Shown here piece after piece: positions 1 through 9,690 of a stretch of 64,000 nt of DNA (position 1 is its first letter; each line of letters starts with the position of its first letter). Source of the DNA: Arthrobacter sp. NtRootA1 (lineage in GTDB: Bacteria > Actinomycetota > Actinomycetes > Actinomycetales > Micrococcaceae). A model generated the notes under the pieces. The model saw only the letters and a list, made by a program, of their open reading frames with translations. It did not search any database and was not told the origin of the DNA. The DNA is taken from the NCBI RefSeq assembly GCF_019976975.1, contig NZ_AP024630.1, positions 2,914,001-2,978,000 on the forward strand, written 5' to 3'. Made by a program: the position numbers and the translations under genes.

Positions 1-479
1 GCCGGCTGCAGTTTCTCCGTGCCTATCAGTCCCACGGGAATGACGGGTGCGCCCGTGGTGAGCGCCAACCAACCGACGCCGGTGCGGCCGCGATAAAGGA
101 TGCCGTCGCGGGACCGGGTGCCCTCCGGGTAAATTCCAATGCCCTTGCCGGACTCCAGGATGTCCAGCAGGGTCTTCAGAGCCTGCACGCTGGCAGCCTG
201 TTCACCGCGTTCCACGGGGATGGAACCGACGGCTTCGAAGAAGGACTTCATCACAGCGCCCTTAACACCTTTGGTGGTGAAGTACTCCGCCTTGGCAAAG
301 AACGCTACTGGGCGAGGCATCAGTGCCTGGACAATCACGCTGTCCAGGAAAGAGAGGTGGTTCGGCGCCACGATGAACGGGCCTTCTTTGGGCACGTTCT
401 CCAGTCCAATGACCGTGGGCCGGCACGTGGTGGAGATCAGTCCACGCGTAGTCCAGCGGATCGCATCAAAGACTGCCAT
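1..479 (-). CDS. 1-acylglycerol-3-phosphate O-acyltransferase (PlsC family), 3' end outside window
   Basis: Membrane-associated acyltransferase that transfers an acyl chain to lysophosphatidic acid or a related glycerol-phosphate acceptor in phospholipid synthesis. The 159 codons present read from an ATG at 479 and run off the left edge. Motif I is NHLSFLD (about residues 42-48: the catalytic His and Asp in NHx4D spacing) and motif III is YPEGTRSRDG (about residues 116-125); both are diagnostic for PlsC. The ATG overlaps the stop of the upstream HAD gene by 14 bases, so the two are translationally coupled. Exact acceptor cannot be told from the fragment. Confidence 0.9.
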   Translation of the reverse strand, partial: MAVFDAIRWTTRGLISTTCRPTVIGLENVPKEGPFIVAPNHLSFLDSVIVQALMPRPVAFFAKAEYFTTKGVKGAVMKSFFEAVGSIPVERGEQAASVQALKTLLDILESGKGIGIYPEGTRSRDGILYRGRTGVGWLALTTGAPVIPVGLIGTEKLQP

Positions 480-1182
480 CGTTTTGTACCTCGCTCAGGG
501 CCGCCGCGCGGACAGCATCAAGTTCTTCAATTTTGGTTCGCAACTCAAGGGCGGTGCCGACCACGGCGACCGCACCGGCTTCCTCCAGCTCGCCGTCCGG
601 AGCGAAGCCCCAGCGAACACCAATGCAATCCAAGCCGTTGGCCATTGCTCCGGCGACATCCTGGTGCCGGTCCCCCACCATCACAGCAGGCTGGGAGTGC
701 AGATCCGCCAAGGCTGCGCCAACAATCCCGATCTTGCCCGGCGCGGAATTGGCCGCAAGCGATTCGTCGTCGGCAGATCCCCTAATCGACACAAAGAAAT
801 CCGCAATACCGTGATGCTCGAGGACAATTCGGGCAATACCTTGAGGCTTCTGGGTTGCAACGGCAACGGCCCGCCCCGTTTCGGCAAAGAATTCAAGGAG
901 ATCGAAGATTCCCGGATACAACTTGCTCTGGCCAATACCGGTTTCCCTGTAATGCCGCCGGTAACGGGAAATGGTTTCATCCACCAATTCGGCCCGAACA
1001 TTCGCTAAATGCAGGAGTGCATCGCTGAGCTTGGGGCCAACCATGGCATTCAGCACGGCCTGTTCCGGAACCGGGAGGTCCATTTCGCGCAGGGCCGCGG
1101 ATATTCCTCCTGTGATACCGCCGGCTGGATCGACAAGGGTGCCGTCCAGATCGAAAATTACGGGCACCGTTGTTTGAGTCAC
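466..1182 (-). CDS. HAD-superfamily hydrolase, phosphoglycolate phosphatase-like
   Basis: Soluble phosphatase of 238 residues. Motif I FDLDGTLVDP (residues 10-19) holds the nucleophile and acid/base Asp pair; ATQKP near residue 110 is motif II (Thr), and GDRHQDVAGA near residue 170 is motif IV. The helical cap between motifs I and II is the type found in Gph/PGP-like proteins. Start is GTG at 1182 (GTG ACT CAA). It overlaps the downstream PlsC gene, an arrangement in which the phosphatase could act on a phosphorylated lipid-pathway by-product, but that is inference; 2-phosphoglycolate is equally possible. Confidence 0.85.
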   Translation of the reverse strand: MTQTTVPVIFDLDGTLVDPAGGITGGISAALREMDLPVPEQAVLNAMVGPKLSDALLHLANVRAELVDETISRYRRHYRETGIGQSKLYPGIFDLLEFFAETGRAVAVATQKPQGIARIVLEHHGIADFFVSIRGSADDESLAANSAPGKIGIVGAALADLHSQPAVMVGDRHQDVAGAMANGLDCIGVRWGFAPDGELEEAGAVAVVGTALELRTKIEELDAVRAAALSEVQNDGSL

Positions 1183-1200
1183 CGGGTTAGTTTCTCATGA

Positions 1201-1233
1201 GTAGCGGCATGCCTGAAACTCGCATGCCGCTAC
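1201..1233 (-). terminator. Perfect 12-bp hairpin behind uvrA
   Basis: Arms GTAGCGGCATGC (1201-1212) and GCATGCCGCTAC (1222-1233) are exact inverted copies around a 9-nt loop. It lies 62 bases after the uvrA stop and just before the HAD start, with no T run, the usual form of GC-rich actinobacterial terminators. It would separate uvrA from the HAD-PlsC pair. Confidence 0.7.
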
Positions 1234-1294
1234 CGGAATACTTCTGCCGTGCTGAGGATATTCTTTAGACATCCGGCGAGGCAGCTCGGGACTC

Positions 1295-4222
1295 TTAGCG
1301 CAGAATTTCCGCAAGGAAGGTTGCGGTGTGGCTGTCAGTGGACTTGGCTATCTGCTCAGGTGTGCCTGTTGCGACGATCTTGCCTCCACCTGAACCACCG
1401 TTCGGCCCGAGGTCCACGATCCAGTCCGCGGACTTGATGACGTCCAGGTTGTGCTCAATGGTGATCACCGTGTTGCCCTTGTCCACCAGCCCTTGGAGGA
1501 CCATGAGCAGCTTGCGGATGTCCTCGAAGTGCAGGCCGGTGGTGGGTTCGTCCAGAACGTAGATGCTGCGGCCGTTGGACCTCTTCTGGAGTTCTGCTGC
1601 CAACTTCACGCGCTGGGCTTCACCCCCGGACAGGGTTGTGGCCGGCTGGCCCAGCCTGACATAGCCCAGGCCCACGTCCACCAAGGTGTTCAGATGCCGC
1701 GCGATGGGGGTGAAGGCAGCAAAGAATTCAGCGCCTTCCTCAATGGGCATGTTAAGGACATCGGCAATCGTCTTTCCCTTGTAATGCACTTCAAGGGTTT
1801 CACGGTTATACCGGGCGCCGTGGCATACCTCACACGGAACGTAGACGTCGGGCAGGAAGTTCATTTCGATCTTCAACGTGCCGTCTCCAGAGCATGCTTC
1901 GCAGCGGCCGCCCTTGACGTTGAACGAGAACCGGCCGGGCTGGTAACCGCGGACCTTTGCTTCGGTGGTTTCAGCAAACAGTTTCCGGATGTTGTCGAAC
2001 ACGCCTGTGTACGTTGCCGGGTTGGAGCGCGGTGTGCGCCCGATGGGGCTCTGATCAACGTGGACCACCTTATCCAGGTGCTCCAGTCCATTCACGCTCC
2101 GGTGCCGCCCGGCAACCTGCTTGGCGCCATTGAGCTTGTTGGCGAGGACCTTGTAGAGGATCTCGTTCACCAGCGTTGACTTGCCCGAACCGCTGACACC
2201 AGTTACTGCCGTAAAGAGCCCCAGCGGGAACGTGGCATCCACATTGTCCAGGTTGTTTTCCCTGGCGCCCACAACCTTCAACTCACGTTTTTTGTCGTAC
2301 TTGCGGCGCTTGGCCGGGATATCGATCTTGCGGCGGCCTGACAGGTAGTCGCCTGTCAAGGACTCCTTGTTCTCCAGCAGTTCCTTGTATGTACCTGAAT
2401 GCACCACTTGTCCGCCGTGCTCGCCGGCGCCAGGTCCAATGTCAACCACCCAGTCCGCTTCATGGATGGTGTCCTCGTCATGCTCCACCACGATCAGTGT
2501 GTTGCCGAGGTCCCGCAGGCGGGTCAGCGTCTCGATCAAGCGGCGGTTATCGCGCTGGTGCAGGCCGATGGATGGCTCGTCCAGGACGTAGAGGACGCCC
2601 ACGAGGCCGGAACCAATTTGCGTGGCCAGGCGGATGCGCTGGGCTTCACCGCCGGACAAGGTCCCGGAAGGACGTTCCAGGTTCAAGTATTCAAGTCCCA
2701 CGTCCAAAAGGAACGTCAAGCGGGCCTGGATTTCCTTCAGGACCTGGTGGGCAATCTGTGCCTCGCGATCGGTCAGGGTCAGGCTACCCAGGAACGACGC
2801 ACATTCACGCATGGGTAGGGCCGCGACTTCAGCGATCGACTTGCCATTGATCAACACTGACAACGAGGCAGGGTTGAGCCGCGCACCGTTGCACTCGGGG
2901 CAGGGAATCTGGCGCATGTACTCTTCGTACCTGTCCCGCGCCCAATCCGAGTCAGTTTCGCCGTGCTTGCGGTGAACATATTGGATGGCGCCCTCAAAGC
3001 CGGTGCTGTACTTGCGTTCCCGGCCGAACCGGTTCCGGTACTGGACCACAACCTTGTGGTCCTTGCCATGCAGCACGGTGTTCCGGACATCCTTGGGGAG
3101 CTTTTCCCACGAGGTGTCCATGGAGAAGCCGAGCTCGTGGGCCAGGCCCTCCAGGAGGCGGTTCCAGTACTCGGTGGTGGCGGTGCCCAGGGACCAGGGA
3201 GCGATGGCGCCCTGTGCCAGGGAAAGCTCCGGGTTGGGAACAATCAGTTCCTCGTCCACTTCAAGCCTGGTTCCGATGCCACTGCACGCTGAGCAGGCGC
3301 CAAAGGGGTTGTTGAACGAGAAAGAGCGTGGCTCGATTTCATCGATGGCCAGGGGGTGCTCGTTGGGGCAAGCGAGGTTCTCGGAGAAAGCACGGATACG
3401 TGCGGGGTCCCCGGCCTCAAGGTCCACGAACTCAATCAGCACCCGGCCTTCTGCCAGGCCCAGGGCAGTTTCAATTGAATCGGTGAGCCGCTGGCTGATG
3501 TCTTCCTTGACCACCAAACGGTCCACGACCACCTCGATGGTGTGCTTGAACTGCTTGCCAAGCTTGGGCGGCTCGCTGAGCTGTACGAGTTCACCGTCCA
3601 CCCGGGCGCGCGAATAGCCTTTGGCCGTCAGTTCCTTGAAGAGGTCAACGAATTCACCCTTGCGCCCGCGAACCACCGGAGCGAGAACCTGGAATCGTGT
3701 GCCCTTTTCCAGTTCCAATAGCTGGTCAACGATCTGCTGCGGGGTTTGCCGGGCGATGGGCTCGCCACAAACCGGGCAGTGCGGACGGCCTACGCGCGCC
3801 CAGAGCAGACGCATGTAGTCGTAGATTTCCGTGATGGTGCCTACGGTGGAGCGAGGGTTCTTGCTGGTGGATTTCTGGTCGATCGACACCGCCGGCGACA
3901 GGCCCTCAATGAAGTCCACATCCGGCTTGTCCACCTGGCCCAGGAACTGGCGGGCATAGGCGGACAACGATTCCACGTAGCGCCGCTGTCCCTCGGCAAA
4001 GATCGTATCGAAAGCCAAGGAGGACTTGCCCGAACCTGAGAGGCCCGTGAACACGATCATCGCATCCCGGGGGAGGTCCAGATCTACATTGCGCAGGTTG
4101 TGTTCCCGCGCGCCCTTGACTACCAGCCGGGACAGGTCCGGCCGGGTGGGCTTGATATCGGAGACGACGGCTACGCTCTTCAGGGCATCGATGGCTGCAT
4201 CTTCAGCTAAGGCTTTGGGCAC
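1295..4222 (-). CDS. uvrA: UvrABC excinuclease subunit A
   Basis: DNA-damage recognition ATPase of nucleotide excision repair, 975 residues, full length. Two ABC modules are visible: Walker [14 protein letters not shown] (about residues 58-70) and [13 protein letters not shown] (about residue 665), each with an [10 protein letters not shown]-type signature and Walker B LDEPS/LDEPT. The C-terminal zinc hook CEAC...CEVC (19 residues between pairs) is intact; the first zinc module begins CPNEH, in which the second Cys is replaced, as is frequent in actinobacterial UvrA. Start is GTG at 4222, placed six bases behind a -10 hexamer, with an SOS-like box directly upstream, so it is probably LexA-controlled and translated from a leaderless mRNA. 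Confidence 0.98.
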   Translation of the reverse strand: MPKALAEDAAIDALKSVAVVSDIKPTRPDLSRLVVKGAREHNLRNVDLDLPRDAMIVFTGLSGSGKSSLAFDTIFAEGQRRYVESLSAYARQFLGQVDKPDVDFIEGLSPAVSIDQKSTSKNPRSTVGTITEIYDYMRLLWARVGRPHCPVCGEPIARQTPQQIVDQLLELEKGTRFQVLAPVVRGRKGEFVDLFKELTAKGYSRARVDGELVQLSEPPKLGKQFKHTIEVVVDRLVVKEDISQRLTDSIETALGLAEGRVLIEFVDLEAGDPARIRAFSENLACPNEHPLAIDEIEPRSFSFNNPFGACSACSGIGTRLEVDEELIVPNPELSLAQGAIAPWSLGTATTEYWNRLLEGLAHELGFSMDTSWEKLPKDVRNTVLHGKDHKVVVQYRNRFGRERKYSTGFEGAIQYVHRKHGETDSDWARDRYEEYMRQIPCPECNGARLNPASLSVLINGKSIAEVAALPMRECASFLGSLTLTDREAQIAHQVLKEIQARLTFLLDVGLEYLNLERPSGTLSGGEAQRIRLATQIGSGLVGVLYVLDEPSIGLHQRDNRRLIETLTRLRDLGNTLIVVEHDEDTIHEADWVVDIGPGAGEHGGQVVHSGTYKELLENKESLTGDYLSGRRKIDIPAKRRKYDKKRELKVVGARENNLDNVDATFPLGLFTAVTGVSGSGKSTLVNEILYKVLANKLNGAKQVAGRHRSVNGLEHLDKVVHVDQSPIGRTPRSNPATYTGVFDNIRKLFAETTEAKVRGYQPGRFSFNVKGGRCEACSGDGTLKIEMNFLPDVYVPCEVCHGARYNRETLEVHYKGKTIADVLNMPIEEGAEFFAAFTPIARHLNTLVDVGLGYVRLGQPATTLSGGEAQRVKLAAELQKRSNGRSIYVLDEPTTGLHFEDIRKLLMVLQGLVDKGNTVITIEHNLDVIKSADWIVDLGPNGGSGGGKIVATGTPEQIAKSTDSHTATFLAEILR

Positions 4223-4228
4223 CTACCA

Positions 4229-4251
4229 ATGCTAATCGAAAACTTCTTCGA
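4229..4251 (-). promoter_or_regulatory. uvrA -10 box with overlapping SOS (LexA) box
   Basis: The 16-mer TCGAAAACTTCTTCGA (4236-4251) fits the corynebacterial LexA pattern TCGAA(A/C)ANNTGTTCGA at all but one fixed position. Directly downstream on the minus strand TAGCAT (4234-4229) is a good -10 hexamer, then six bases, then the GTG start. LexA bound here would cover the -10/-35 spacer. Confidence 0.7.
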
Positions 4252-4287
4252 ATTTCCATGTCGTGCCTCACATGCTACTGATCGGTA

Positions 4288-4668
4288 TCAATCAGCGTCA
4301 TATGCGGCCGCAAGAAGCTGTACAGCTTCCGCGAACGACGCTCCTTGGGCCTTGGCCGCAGCAGCGTACTGGGCGGCAACTTCAGCAAGCGCGCCCCAGC
4401 GGTCATCCCGGGCACACACGATGGTGCCGTTGCGTCCCCTGGTAGCGACGACGCCGGCAGCCTCGAGTTCCTTATAGGCGCGGGCCACCGTATGTGGGGC
4501 CACATCCAACACTCCCGCCAGGTTGCGCACCGGCGGGAGCTTCGCTCCAACTGCGAGGACGCCGGAGTCTGCGAGTTCGATGATGCGCAGCCTCAGCTGC
4601 TCAAAAAGGGCAACTCCGCTGCTGGTGTTGGGCCTCCAGTTCCCTGGAAAGCCGTCCATGGCAGTCAT
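4288..4668 (-). CDS. Short GntR-family transcriptional regulator (YtrA-like)
   Basis: A 126-residue DNA-binding protein: an N-terminal winged helix-turn-helix (LFEQLRLRIIELADSGVL...LPPVRNLAGVLDVAPHTVARAYKELEAAG, roughly residues 20-75) followed by only about 45 residues of helix rather than a full effector domain, as in YtrA-type GntR proteins that often sit with ABC transporters. No transporter lies beside it here; its neighbours are uvrA and a methyltransferase. The start is uncertain: ATG at 4668 or 4659 fits the family best, while a frame-consistent ATG at 4698 is possible. Function unknown beyond transcriptional control. Confidence 0.8.
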   Translation of the reverse strand: MTAMDGFPGNWRPNTSSGVALFEQLRLRIIELADSGVLAVGAKLPPVRNLAGVLDVAPHTVARAYKELEAAGVVATRGRNGTIVCARDDRWGALAEVAAQYAAAAKAQGASFAEAVQLLAAAYDAD

Positions 4669-4825
4669 CGCGAACACCGGCCAGGTACCGGAAGCCATCC
4701 GGGCGATTGCTGCTCAATGAAGCGTCTATGGTCCATGCCGAGAATTAGACCAGCGACGCGGAAAGGGTACAAGCCACCGACGGTTTGAAATTGAATTGCT
4801 ACGCCCGGCAACAGGTCCTGCCGGC

Positions 4826-5605
4826 TCATGCGTCTTTCCGGGCCACGGCGAAGATGCGCCGGAACGGGAACACCGTCCCGTGGCTTGTGGCCGGATATGC
4901 CTCGCGCAGCAAAGCAGAATATTCTTGCTCGAAGTCGGCGGCATCGCCAGGAGACAGGACTGCCAGCACCGGCCGAAGTCCCGTGCCCCTCACCCATTGA
5001 AGGACCGGGTCCTTGCCCGGCAGCAGCTGCTGGTAGGTGGTTTCCCAAGCGTCAGCTGCACACCCGGCGTCGAGCATAATACCCAGGTAGTCCGCGGGAC
5101 TGCCCACGACGCCATCATGCCGAAGAACGCCGCCAAGGCGGGAGGACCACTTGGGTGACTCGGCGAGCTCCCTCATGAGCGCGTGCGAAGGGGATGTGAA
5201 GTTTCCCGGCACCTGAAGGGCGAACCAGGCACCCGGTTTCAGTGCACCTAGCCAGTGACCGAGCATGGCTTGGTGCCCGGGAACCCACTGGAGCGCGGCA
5301 TTGGATACCACGACGTCGGTCTCCTGGTCAGGCTGCCAGTCAGCAATATCTGCCTGCTCGAATTCCAAGTTGGCGAATTTCCGGGCCTGTCCAGCTGCCT
5401 TCGCCAGCATCTCGCCAGAGGAATCGAGGCCGATTACGCGGGCATCTGGCCAGCGGACAGCCAGTGTGGATGTGAGATTACCGGGGCCGCATCCAAGATC
5501 CACCACTTTCCGCGGCGACGCAGCTTGGATTCTGGCCACCAAGTCATGGAACGGCCTGTCCCTGTGATTGCCGAACTCCACATACTTGGACGGATCCCAC
5601 TTCAT
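4826..5605 (-). CDS. tam: Trans-aconitate 2-methyltransferase
   Basis: SAM-dependent methyltransferase, 259 residues, which in characterised relatives methylates trans-aconitate, an inhibitor by-product of the aconitase reaction. The N-terminal MKWDPSKYVEFGNHRDRPFHDLV and glycine-rich motif I VVDLGCGPGNLTSTL (residues about 35-49) are typical of Tam; VVSNAALQWVPGH is motif IV/V and the region GVVGSPADYLGIMLDAG matches the Tam C-terminal half. The ATG at 5605 follows an AGGAGGC ribosome-binding site. It diverges from the DUF3516 helicase with 70 bases between starts. Confidence 0.88.
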   Translation of the reverse strand: MKWDPSKYVEFGNHRDRPFHDLVARIQAASPRKVVDLGCGPGNLTSTLAVRWPDARVIGLDSSGEMLAKAAGQARKFANLEFEQADIADWQPDQETDVVVSNAALQWVPGHQAMLGHWLGALKPGAWFALQVPGNFTSPSHALMRELAESPKWSSRLGGVLRHDGVVGSPADYLGIMLDAGCAADAWETTYQQLLPGKDPVLQWVRGTGLRPVLAVLSPGDAADFEQEYSALLREAYPATSHGTVFPFRRIFAVARKDA

Positions 5606-5661
5606 ATAAGCCTCCTGGCGTTTGGCAACAGTGCTGGGGCGAGCCTAAACCGTCCGGGGAC

Positions 5662-5667
5662 TAAGCT
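5662..5667 (+). promoter_or_regulatory. -10 box TAAGCT, leaderless start of DUF3516 helicase
   Basis: TAAGCT ends eight bases before the ATG at 5676, and no Shine-Dalgarno sequence lies between, so transcription probably begins at or next to the start codon. Confidence 0.5.
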
Positions 5668-5675
5668 GGAAACCA

Positions 5676-8210
5676 ATGAAACTTCTTGAGCAGCTCCCTG
5701 GTTCCACCCCCTCCAACCCGTTGGGTCCGGACGAGATCTATACCCGTTTCGTTGAGTGGACAGAAGGCCGCGGCTTGCAGTTGTACGCTGCTCAGGACGA
5801 GGCCATCATGGAGCTCGCCTCCGGCGCCAACGTCATCCTGGCTACACCCACTGGCTCGGGTAAATCGCTTGTCGCCATTGCAGCCCACTTCGAGGCCATG
5901 GCCCGTGGCCAACGCAGTTACTACACCGCTCCCATCAAGGCTTTGGTCTCGGAGAAGTTCTTCGCGCTGTGCGACATCTTCGGCGCCGAAAACGTTGGCA
6001 TGATTACGGGTGACTCCGGCGTAAACCAGGATGCGCCGATTATTTGCTGCACCGCTGAGATCCTGGCCAATATTGCCCTCCGCGAGGGAGCTTCCGCGGA
6101 ACTTGGCGCTGTGATCATGGATGAATTCCACTTCTACTCCGATCCCCAGCGCGGATGGGCCTGGCAGGTTCCCCTCCTTGAACTTCCCCAGGCCCAGTTC
6201 CTGCTCATGTCCGCGACACTGGGCGACGTCAGCCGTTTCGAAGCCGGCCTCACTGAACTCACCGGGCGGGCTACCACTACCGTTAGCTCTGCCGAGCGTC
6301 CGATTCCCCTGCATTACTACTATCACCTCACTCCGGTCCACGAGACCCTGGAAGAACTGCTCTCCACCAAGCAGGTCCCCGTGTACGTTGTGCACTTCAG
6401 CCAGGCAGAAGCGATCGAGCGTGCCCAGAACCTGATGAGCATCAACATGTGCAGCCGGGAGGAAAAGGACCGCATTGCAGAGCTCATCGCAGGCTTCCGG
6501 TTCGCCGCGGGCTTCGGAAAGACACTCAACCGGCTGGTCCGCCATGGCATCGGCGTCCATCACGCCGGCATGCTGCCCAAGTACCGCCGCTTGGTGGAGC
6601 AACTCGCACAAGCCGGGCTCCTGAAGGTCATCTGCGGCACCGATACCCTGGGTGTAGGCATCAACGTGCCCATCCGGACGGTTCTGTTGACGGCCTTGAG
6701 CAAATACGACGGCGTACGCACACGGGTGCTCAACCCGCGTGAGTTCCATCAGATTGCCGGACGTGCTGGTCGCGCTGGGTACGACACCGCCGGCACCGTG
6801 GTGGTCCAGGCTCCGGATCACGTAGTGGAGAATACCAAGGCCATGGCAAAGGCCACGGCAAAGTTCGGCGACGACCAGAAGAAGCTTCGCCAAGTGGTAA
6901 AGAAGAAGCCACCGGAAGGTTTCGTTTCCTGGGGCGAATCAACCTTCAAGCGGCTGGTGGACTCGGTCCCGGAGCCCCTGACTTCAAGCTTTACGGTCAC
7001 CCACGCGATGCTCCTTAATCTCATGGAGCGCCCGGGAGATCCTTTCCATGCAACCCGGCGCTTGCTCAGTGAAAACCACGAGAACCGCCCGGCGCAGTTG
7101 AAACTCATGAAGAAGGCGTTGGGCATCTACCGCGAACTGCTGGCCGCGGGTGTGGTTGAACGCATTCCCGAAGATGAACAAGAAACCGAAGGCCGTTCTG
7201 TCCGCTTGACGGTCCACTTGCAGGCCAACTTCGCCCTCAACCAACCGCTTTCGCCGTTTGCGCTTGCCGCGCTGGAACTGTTGGATCCAGAGTCGCCGTC
7301 GTATGCGCTGGACGTTGTTTCAGTTATCGAGGCCACGCTGGAGAAGCCGCGCCAGATTCTCTCTGCGCAGCAGAAGAAAGCCCGTGGCGAGGCGGTTGCG
7401 GCCATGAAGGCTGACGGCATCGAATATGAGCAGCGCATGGCCATGCTCGACGACGTCACGTACCCGATGCCCTTGGCGGAGATTCTCGGCGAAGCCTTCG
7501 AGGTGTACCGAAAAGCTGCCCCATGGGTGGGCGACTTCGAGCTTGCGCCCAAATCAATCATCCGCGACATGTATGAACGTGCCATGAACTTCGGAGAGTT
7601 CGTGCAGTTCTACGGACTGGCCCGCTCCGAAGGCATCGTCCTGCGCTACTTGGCGGATGGATTCCGTGCACTCAGGCAGACGGTGCCCCAGGACTTGCTG
7701 CGCGAGGACCTTGAAGACCTCACCGCCTGGCTGGGTGAACTTGTCCGGCAGGTGGACTCCAGCCTCCTTGATGAGTGGGAGGAGCTCACCTCAGGACTAA
7801 TGCCGACACCACATGACGCTCCCCCGCCACCGCCGCCGCTTCTGACCTCGAACATCAGGGCTTTCCGGGTCATGGTCCGGAATGAAATGTTCCGTAGGGT
7901 GGAGCTCTTTGCGGACGAAGACTCTGCCGCCCTGGGTGAGCTGGATGCCGACGCCGGCTGGGACGCCGAGCGCTGGGAAGAGGTTCTGGACGACTACTTC
8001 GATGAACACGACGACATCGGCACGGGACCCGATGCCCGGGGCCCCGGCTTGCTCATCATCACCGAAGAACCCGGCACGTGGCGGGTACGCCAGATCTTCG
8101 ATGACCCCGCCGGAAACCACGATTGGGGAATCTCCGCCGATGTGGATCTAGCGGCTTCCGATGAGACAGGCACCGCTGTGGTCCGCGTGACGAACGTCAA
8201 CCGGCTCTAG
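5676..8210 (+). CDS. DEAD/DEAH-box helicase with C-terminal DUF3516
   Basis: Superfamily 2 nucleic-acid helicase of 844 residues found mainly in Actinobacteria. Visible motifs: Q-like AAQDEAIM near residue 40, Walker A ATPTGSGKS (59-67), motif Ia YTAPIKALVSEK, motif II DEFH (Asp-Glu-Phe-His, a variant of DEVH), motif III SAT, and motif VI HQIAGRAGRAG near residue 360. The layout resembles Ski2/Mtr4-type RNA helicases; the remaining 450 residues are the DUF3516 region, with a proline stretch PPPPPPL near residue 713. Likely an RNA-processing helicase, but its substrate is not established. Starts at ATG 5676 without a ribosome-binding site. A tandem repeat begins in its last codons. Confidence 0.9.
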   Translation: MKLLEQLPGSTPSNPLGPDEIYTRFVEWTEGRGLQLYAAQDEAIMELASGANVILATPTGSGKSLVAIAAHFEAMARGQRSYYTAPIKALVSEKFFALCDIFGAENVGMITGDSGVNQDAPIICCTAEILANIALREGASAELGAVIMDEFHFYSDPQRGWAWQVPLLELPQAQFLLMSATLGDVSRFEAGLTELTGRATTTVSSAERPIPLHYYYHLTPVHETLEELLSTKQVPVYVVHFSQAEAIERAQNLMSINMCSREEKDRIAELIAGFRFAAGFGKTLNRLVRHGIGVHHAGMLPKYRRLVEQLAQAGLLKVICGTDTLGVGINVPIRTVLLTALSKYDGVRTRVLNPREFHQIAGRAGRAGYDTAGTVVVQAPDHVVENTKAMAKATAKFGDDQKKLRQVVKKKPPEGFVSWGESTFKRLVDSVPEPLTSSFTVTHAMLLNLMERPGDPFHATRRLLSENHENRPAQLKLMKKALGIYRELLAAGVVERIPEDEQETEGRSVRLTVHLQANFALNQPLSPFALAALELLDPESPSYALDVVSVIEATLEKPRQILSAQQKKARGEAVAAMKADGIEYEQRMAMLDDVTYPMPLAEILGEAFEVYRKAAPWVGDFELAPKSIIRDMYERAMNFGEFVQFYGLARSEGIVLRYLADGFRALRQTVPQDLLREDLEDLTAWLGELVRQVDSSLLDEWEELTSGLMPTPHDAPPPPPPLLTSNIRAFRVMVRNEMFRRVELFADEDSAALGELDADAGWDAERWEEVLDDYFDEHDDIGTGPDARGPGLLIITEEPGTWRVRQIFDDPAGNHDWGISADVDLAASDETGTAVVRVTNVNRL

Positions 8211-8266
8211 GCCAACCGGCTCCCAAGTCCGGGTCAACCGGCTCCCAAGTCCAGCTCCACCGGCTT
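8198..8266 (+). repeat. Tandem repeat copying the 3' end of the helicase gene
   Basis: The motif CAACCGGCTC occurs at 8198, 8213 and 8235, with a decayed copy (CCACCGGCTT) at 8257. The two middle copies belong to 22-bp units (8213-8234, 8235-8256). The first copy is the helicase's own last codons, just ahead of its TAG stop. Confidence 0.85.
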
Positions 8267-8278
8267 AAAGGAAGTCCC

Positions 8279-9661
8279 ATGGAATCCGTCCCCGATCTCG
8301 GCAGCAGCTTGCGGGCGCTGGAGGTAATGAGCGCACAACCCACGGCTTCTTGGACCGGACCGCGACGATGGTGGGGCTCCCCAGATGGCATTCCTGCATT
8401 GGACGTGGAAGGGCTGGCTTTGGGCGCGGTACAGGCTGCGGCTACGGCCCTGAACGCCTTGACGGGATCGATGCATAGGTATTCTGTCGCCGCCTGGCCC
8501 ACTGCAGCTGCGTTCGATTCCCTGGGGCACCTGCGCATAGGTGGCCAGAAACCTGAAGGGTTCGCTCCCTTGTCCGGTTTTCGAAGAACCGCTGATGGCT
8601 GGATCCGCCTCCACGCCAACTACCCGCACCACGCGGCCCGACTGATGGAAGCGGTCTCGGCCAGCGAACCTGCCCACGTGGACCGCGCGTTACTAGGTAT
8701 GACGTCTTTGGAAGCCGAACACCTTATCACTGGCAACAACGGCGTAGCTGCCGCCGTCCGTACCAGGGAAGAGTGGACAGACTCCCCTATGTTTGAAGCG
8801 GCCAGTGAGGGGCCGTGGATCAGTTTCGATCACCTTGGACCGTCCGCGAAAGCAACCCGACGGTCGTCGTGGGTTCCTTCCGCGGTTCCAGACCGCCCCT
8901 TGACAGGTCTGAAAGTCCTTGACCTGACCCGGGTCATTGCCGGCCCTGTGGCAACCCGGCTACTTGGCGCGCTGGGCGCGGACGTCCTCCGGATAGACCC
9001 TCCGCACCTCCCGGAGCTGACAGACGCCTTCATTGACTCGGGCTTTGACAAGCGCAGCGCTGAAGCAGACTTCCGGAATCCGGATGATCTGACCGCGGTC
9101 ATGGGTCTCCTGGAGACGGCAGACGTCGTGGTCATGGGGTATCGCGACGGCGGTCTGGATCGTTTTGGATTGACGCCTGGTGCGCTGCTGCTGCGCCGCG
9201 CCGACCTCGTAGTAGTGACCTTGAGCGCATGGGGCCACGCAGGTCCCTGGCAGGGACGACGTGGTTTTGACAGCCTGGTGCAGGCAGCATGCGGCATAGC
9301 TGATCGATATGGCCATTTCGACGACGGCGGGTGGAGGCCTGGCGCGCTACCGGTGCAGGCGCTGGATCACGCCACGGGTTACGGCCTGGCGGCGGCAGTG
9401 TTCGCTTTGCTGGCCCAGCGACTCGGTACGGGACGTGGTGGAACTGCCCGGCTTTCACTGGCCCGGACAGCGGAAGAGCTACTTCTCCTTTCGACGGTCA
9501 GCGCGACTGACGTCGACCTGCCCGAGCCCGAGTACCACGAGGTAGACAGCCCCTACGGCCGTCTCCGGTACGTCGGCCCGCCCATCACGGTGGACGGCGT
9601 CCCCGTTGGTTATCAAGAACCGCCCGTCACGTACGGTTCCTCCGCACTACGTTGGCGGTAG
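8279..9661 (+). CDS. CoA-transferase family III (CaiB/BaiF) protein, permuted-looking layout
   Basis: A 460-residue protein of the class that moves CoA between carboxylic acids. The signature GLKVLDLTRVIAGPVATRLLGALGADVLRID, normally at the extreme N terminus of CaiB/BaiF proteins, begins only at residue 210. The preceding part (TADGWIRLHANYPHHAARL at about 104-122; NGVAAAVRTREEW at 154-166) looks like the large-domain half that usually follows. Start ATG 8279 with AAAGGAAG site. Substrate unknown. The order suggests a circular permutation or fused half-domains, a layout I believe recurs in actinobacterial homologues. It ends 29 bases before the next gene on the same strand. Confidence 0.85.
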   Translation: MESVPDLGSSLRALEVMSAQPTASWTGPRRWWGSPDGIPALDVEGLALGAVQAAATALNALTGSMHRYSVAAWPTAAAFDSLGHLRIGGQKPEGFAPLSGFRRTADGWIRLHANYPHHAARLMEAVSASEPAHVDRALLGMTSLEAEHLITGNNGVAAAVRTREEWTDSPMFEAASEGPWISFDHLGPSAKATRRSSWVPSAVPDRPLTGLKVLDLTRVIAGPVATRLLGALGADVLRIDPPHLPELTDAFIDSGFDKRSAEADFRNPDDLTAVMGLLETADVVVMGYRDGGLDRFGLTPGALLLRRADLVVVTLSAWGHAGPWQGRRGFDSLVQAACGIADRYGHFDDGGWRPGALPVQALDHATGYGLAAAVFALLAQRLGTGRGGTARLSLARTAEELLLLSTVSATDVDLPEPEYHEVDSPYGRLRYVGPPITVDGVPVGYQEPPVTYGSSALRWR

Positions 9662-9677
9662 GCGGTCCAGCCCCTAG

Positions 9678-9683
9678 TAAGCT
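9678..9683 (+). promoter_or_regulatory. -10 box TAAGCT of the GNAT/peptidase pair
   Basis: TAAGCT lies seven bases before the ATG at 9691, inside the short gap after the CoA-transferase stop; there is no clear ribosome-binding site, so the transcript is probably leaderless. Confidence 0.5.
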
Positions 9684-9690
9684 CGGAAGC

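Noticed and set aside
5661..6893. Open frame opposite the DUF3516 helicase (about 410 codons)
   Set aside because: Helicase motifs on the other strand are complete; mirror frame only.
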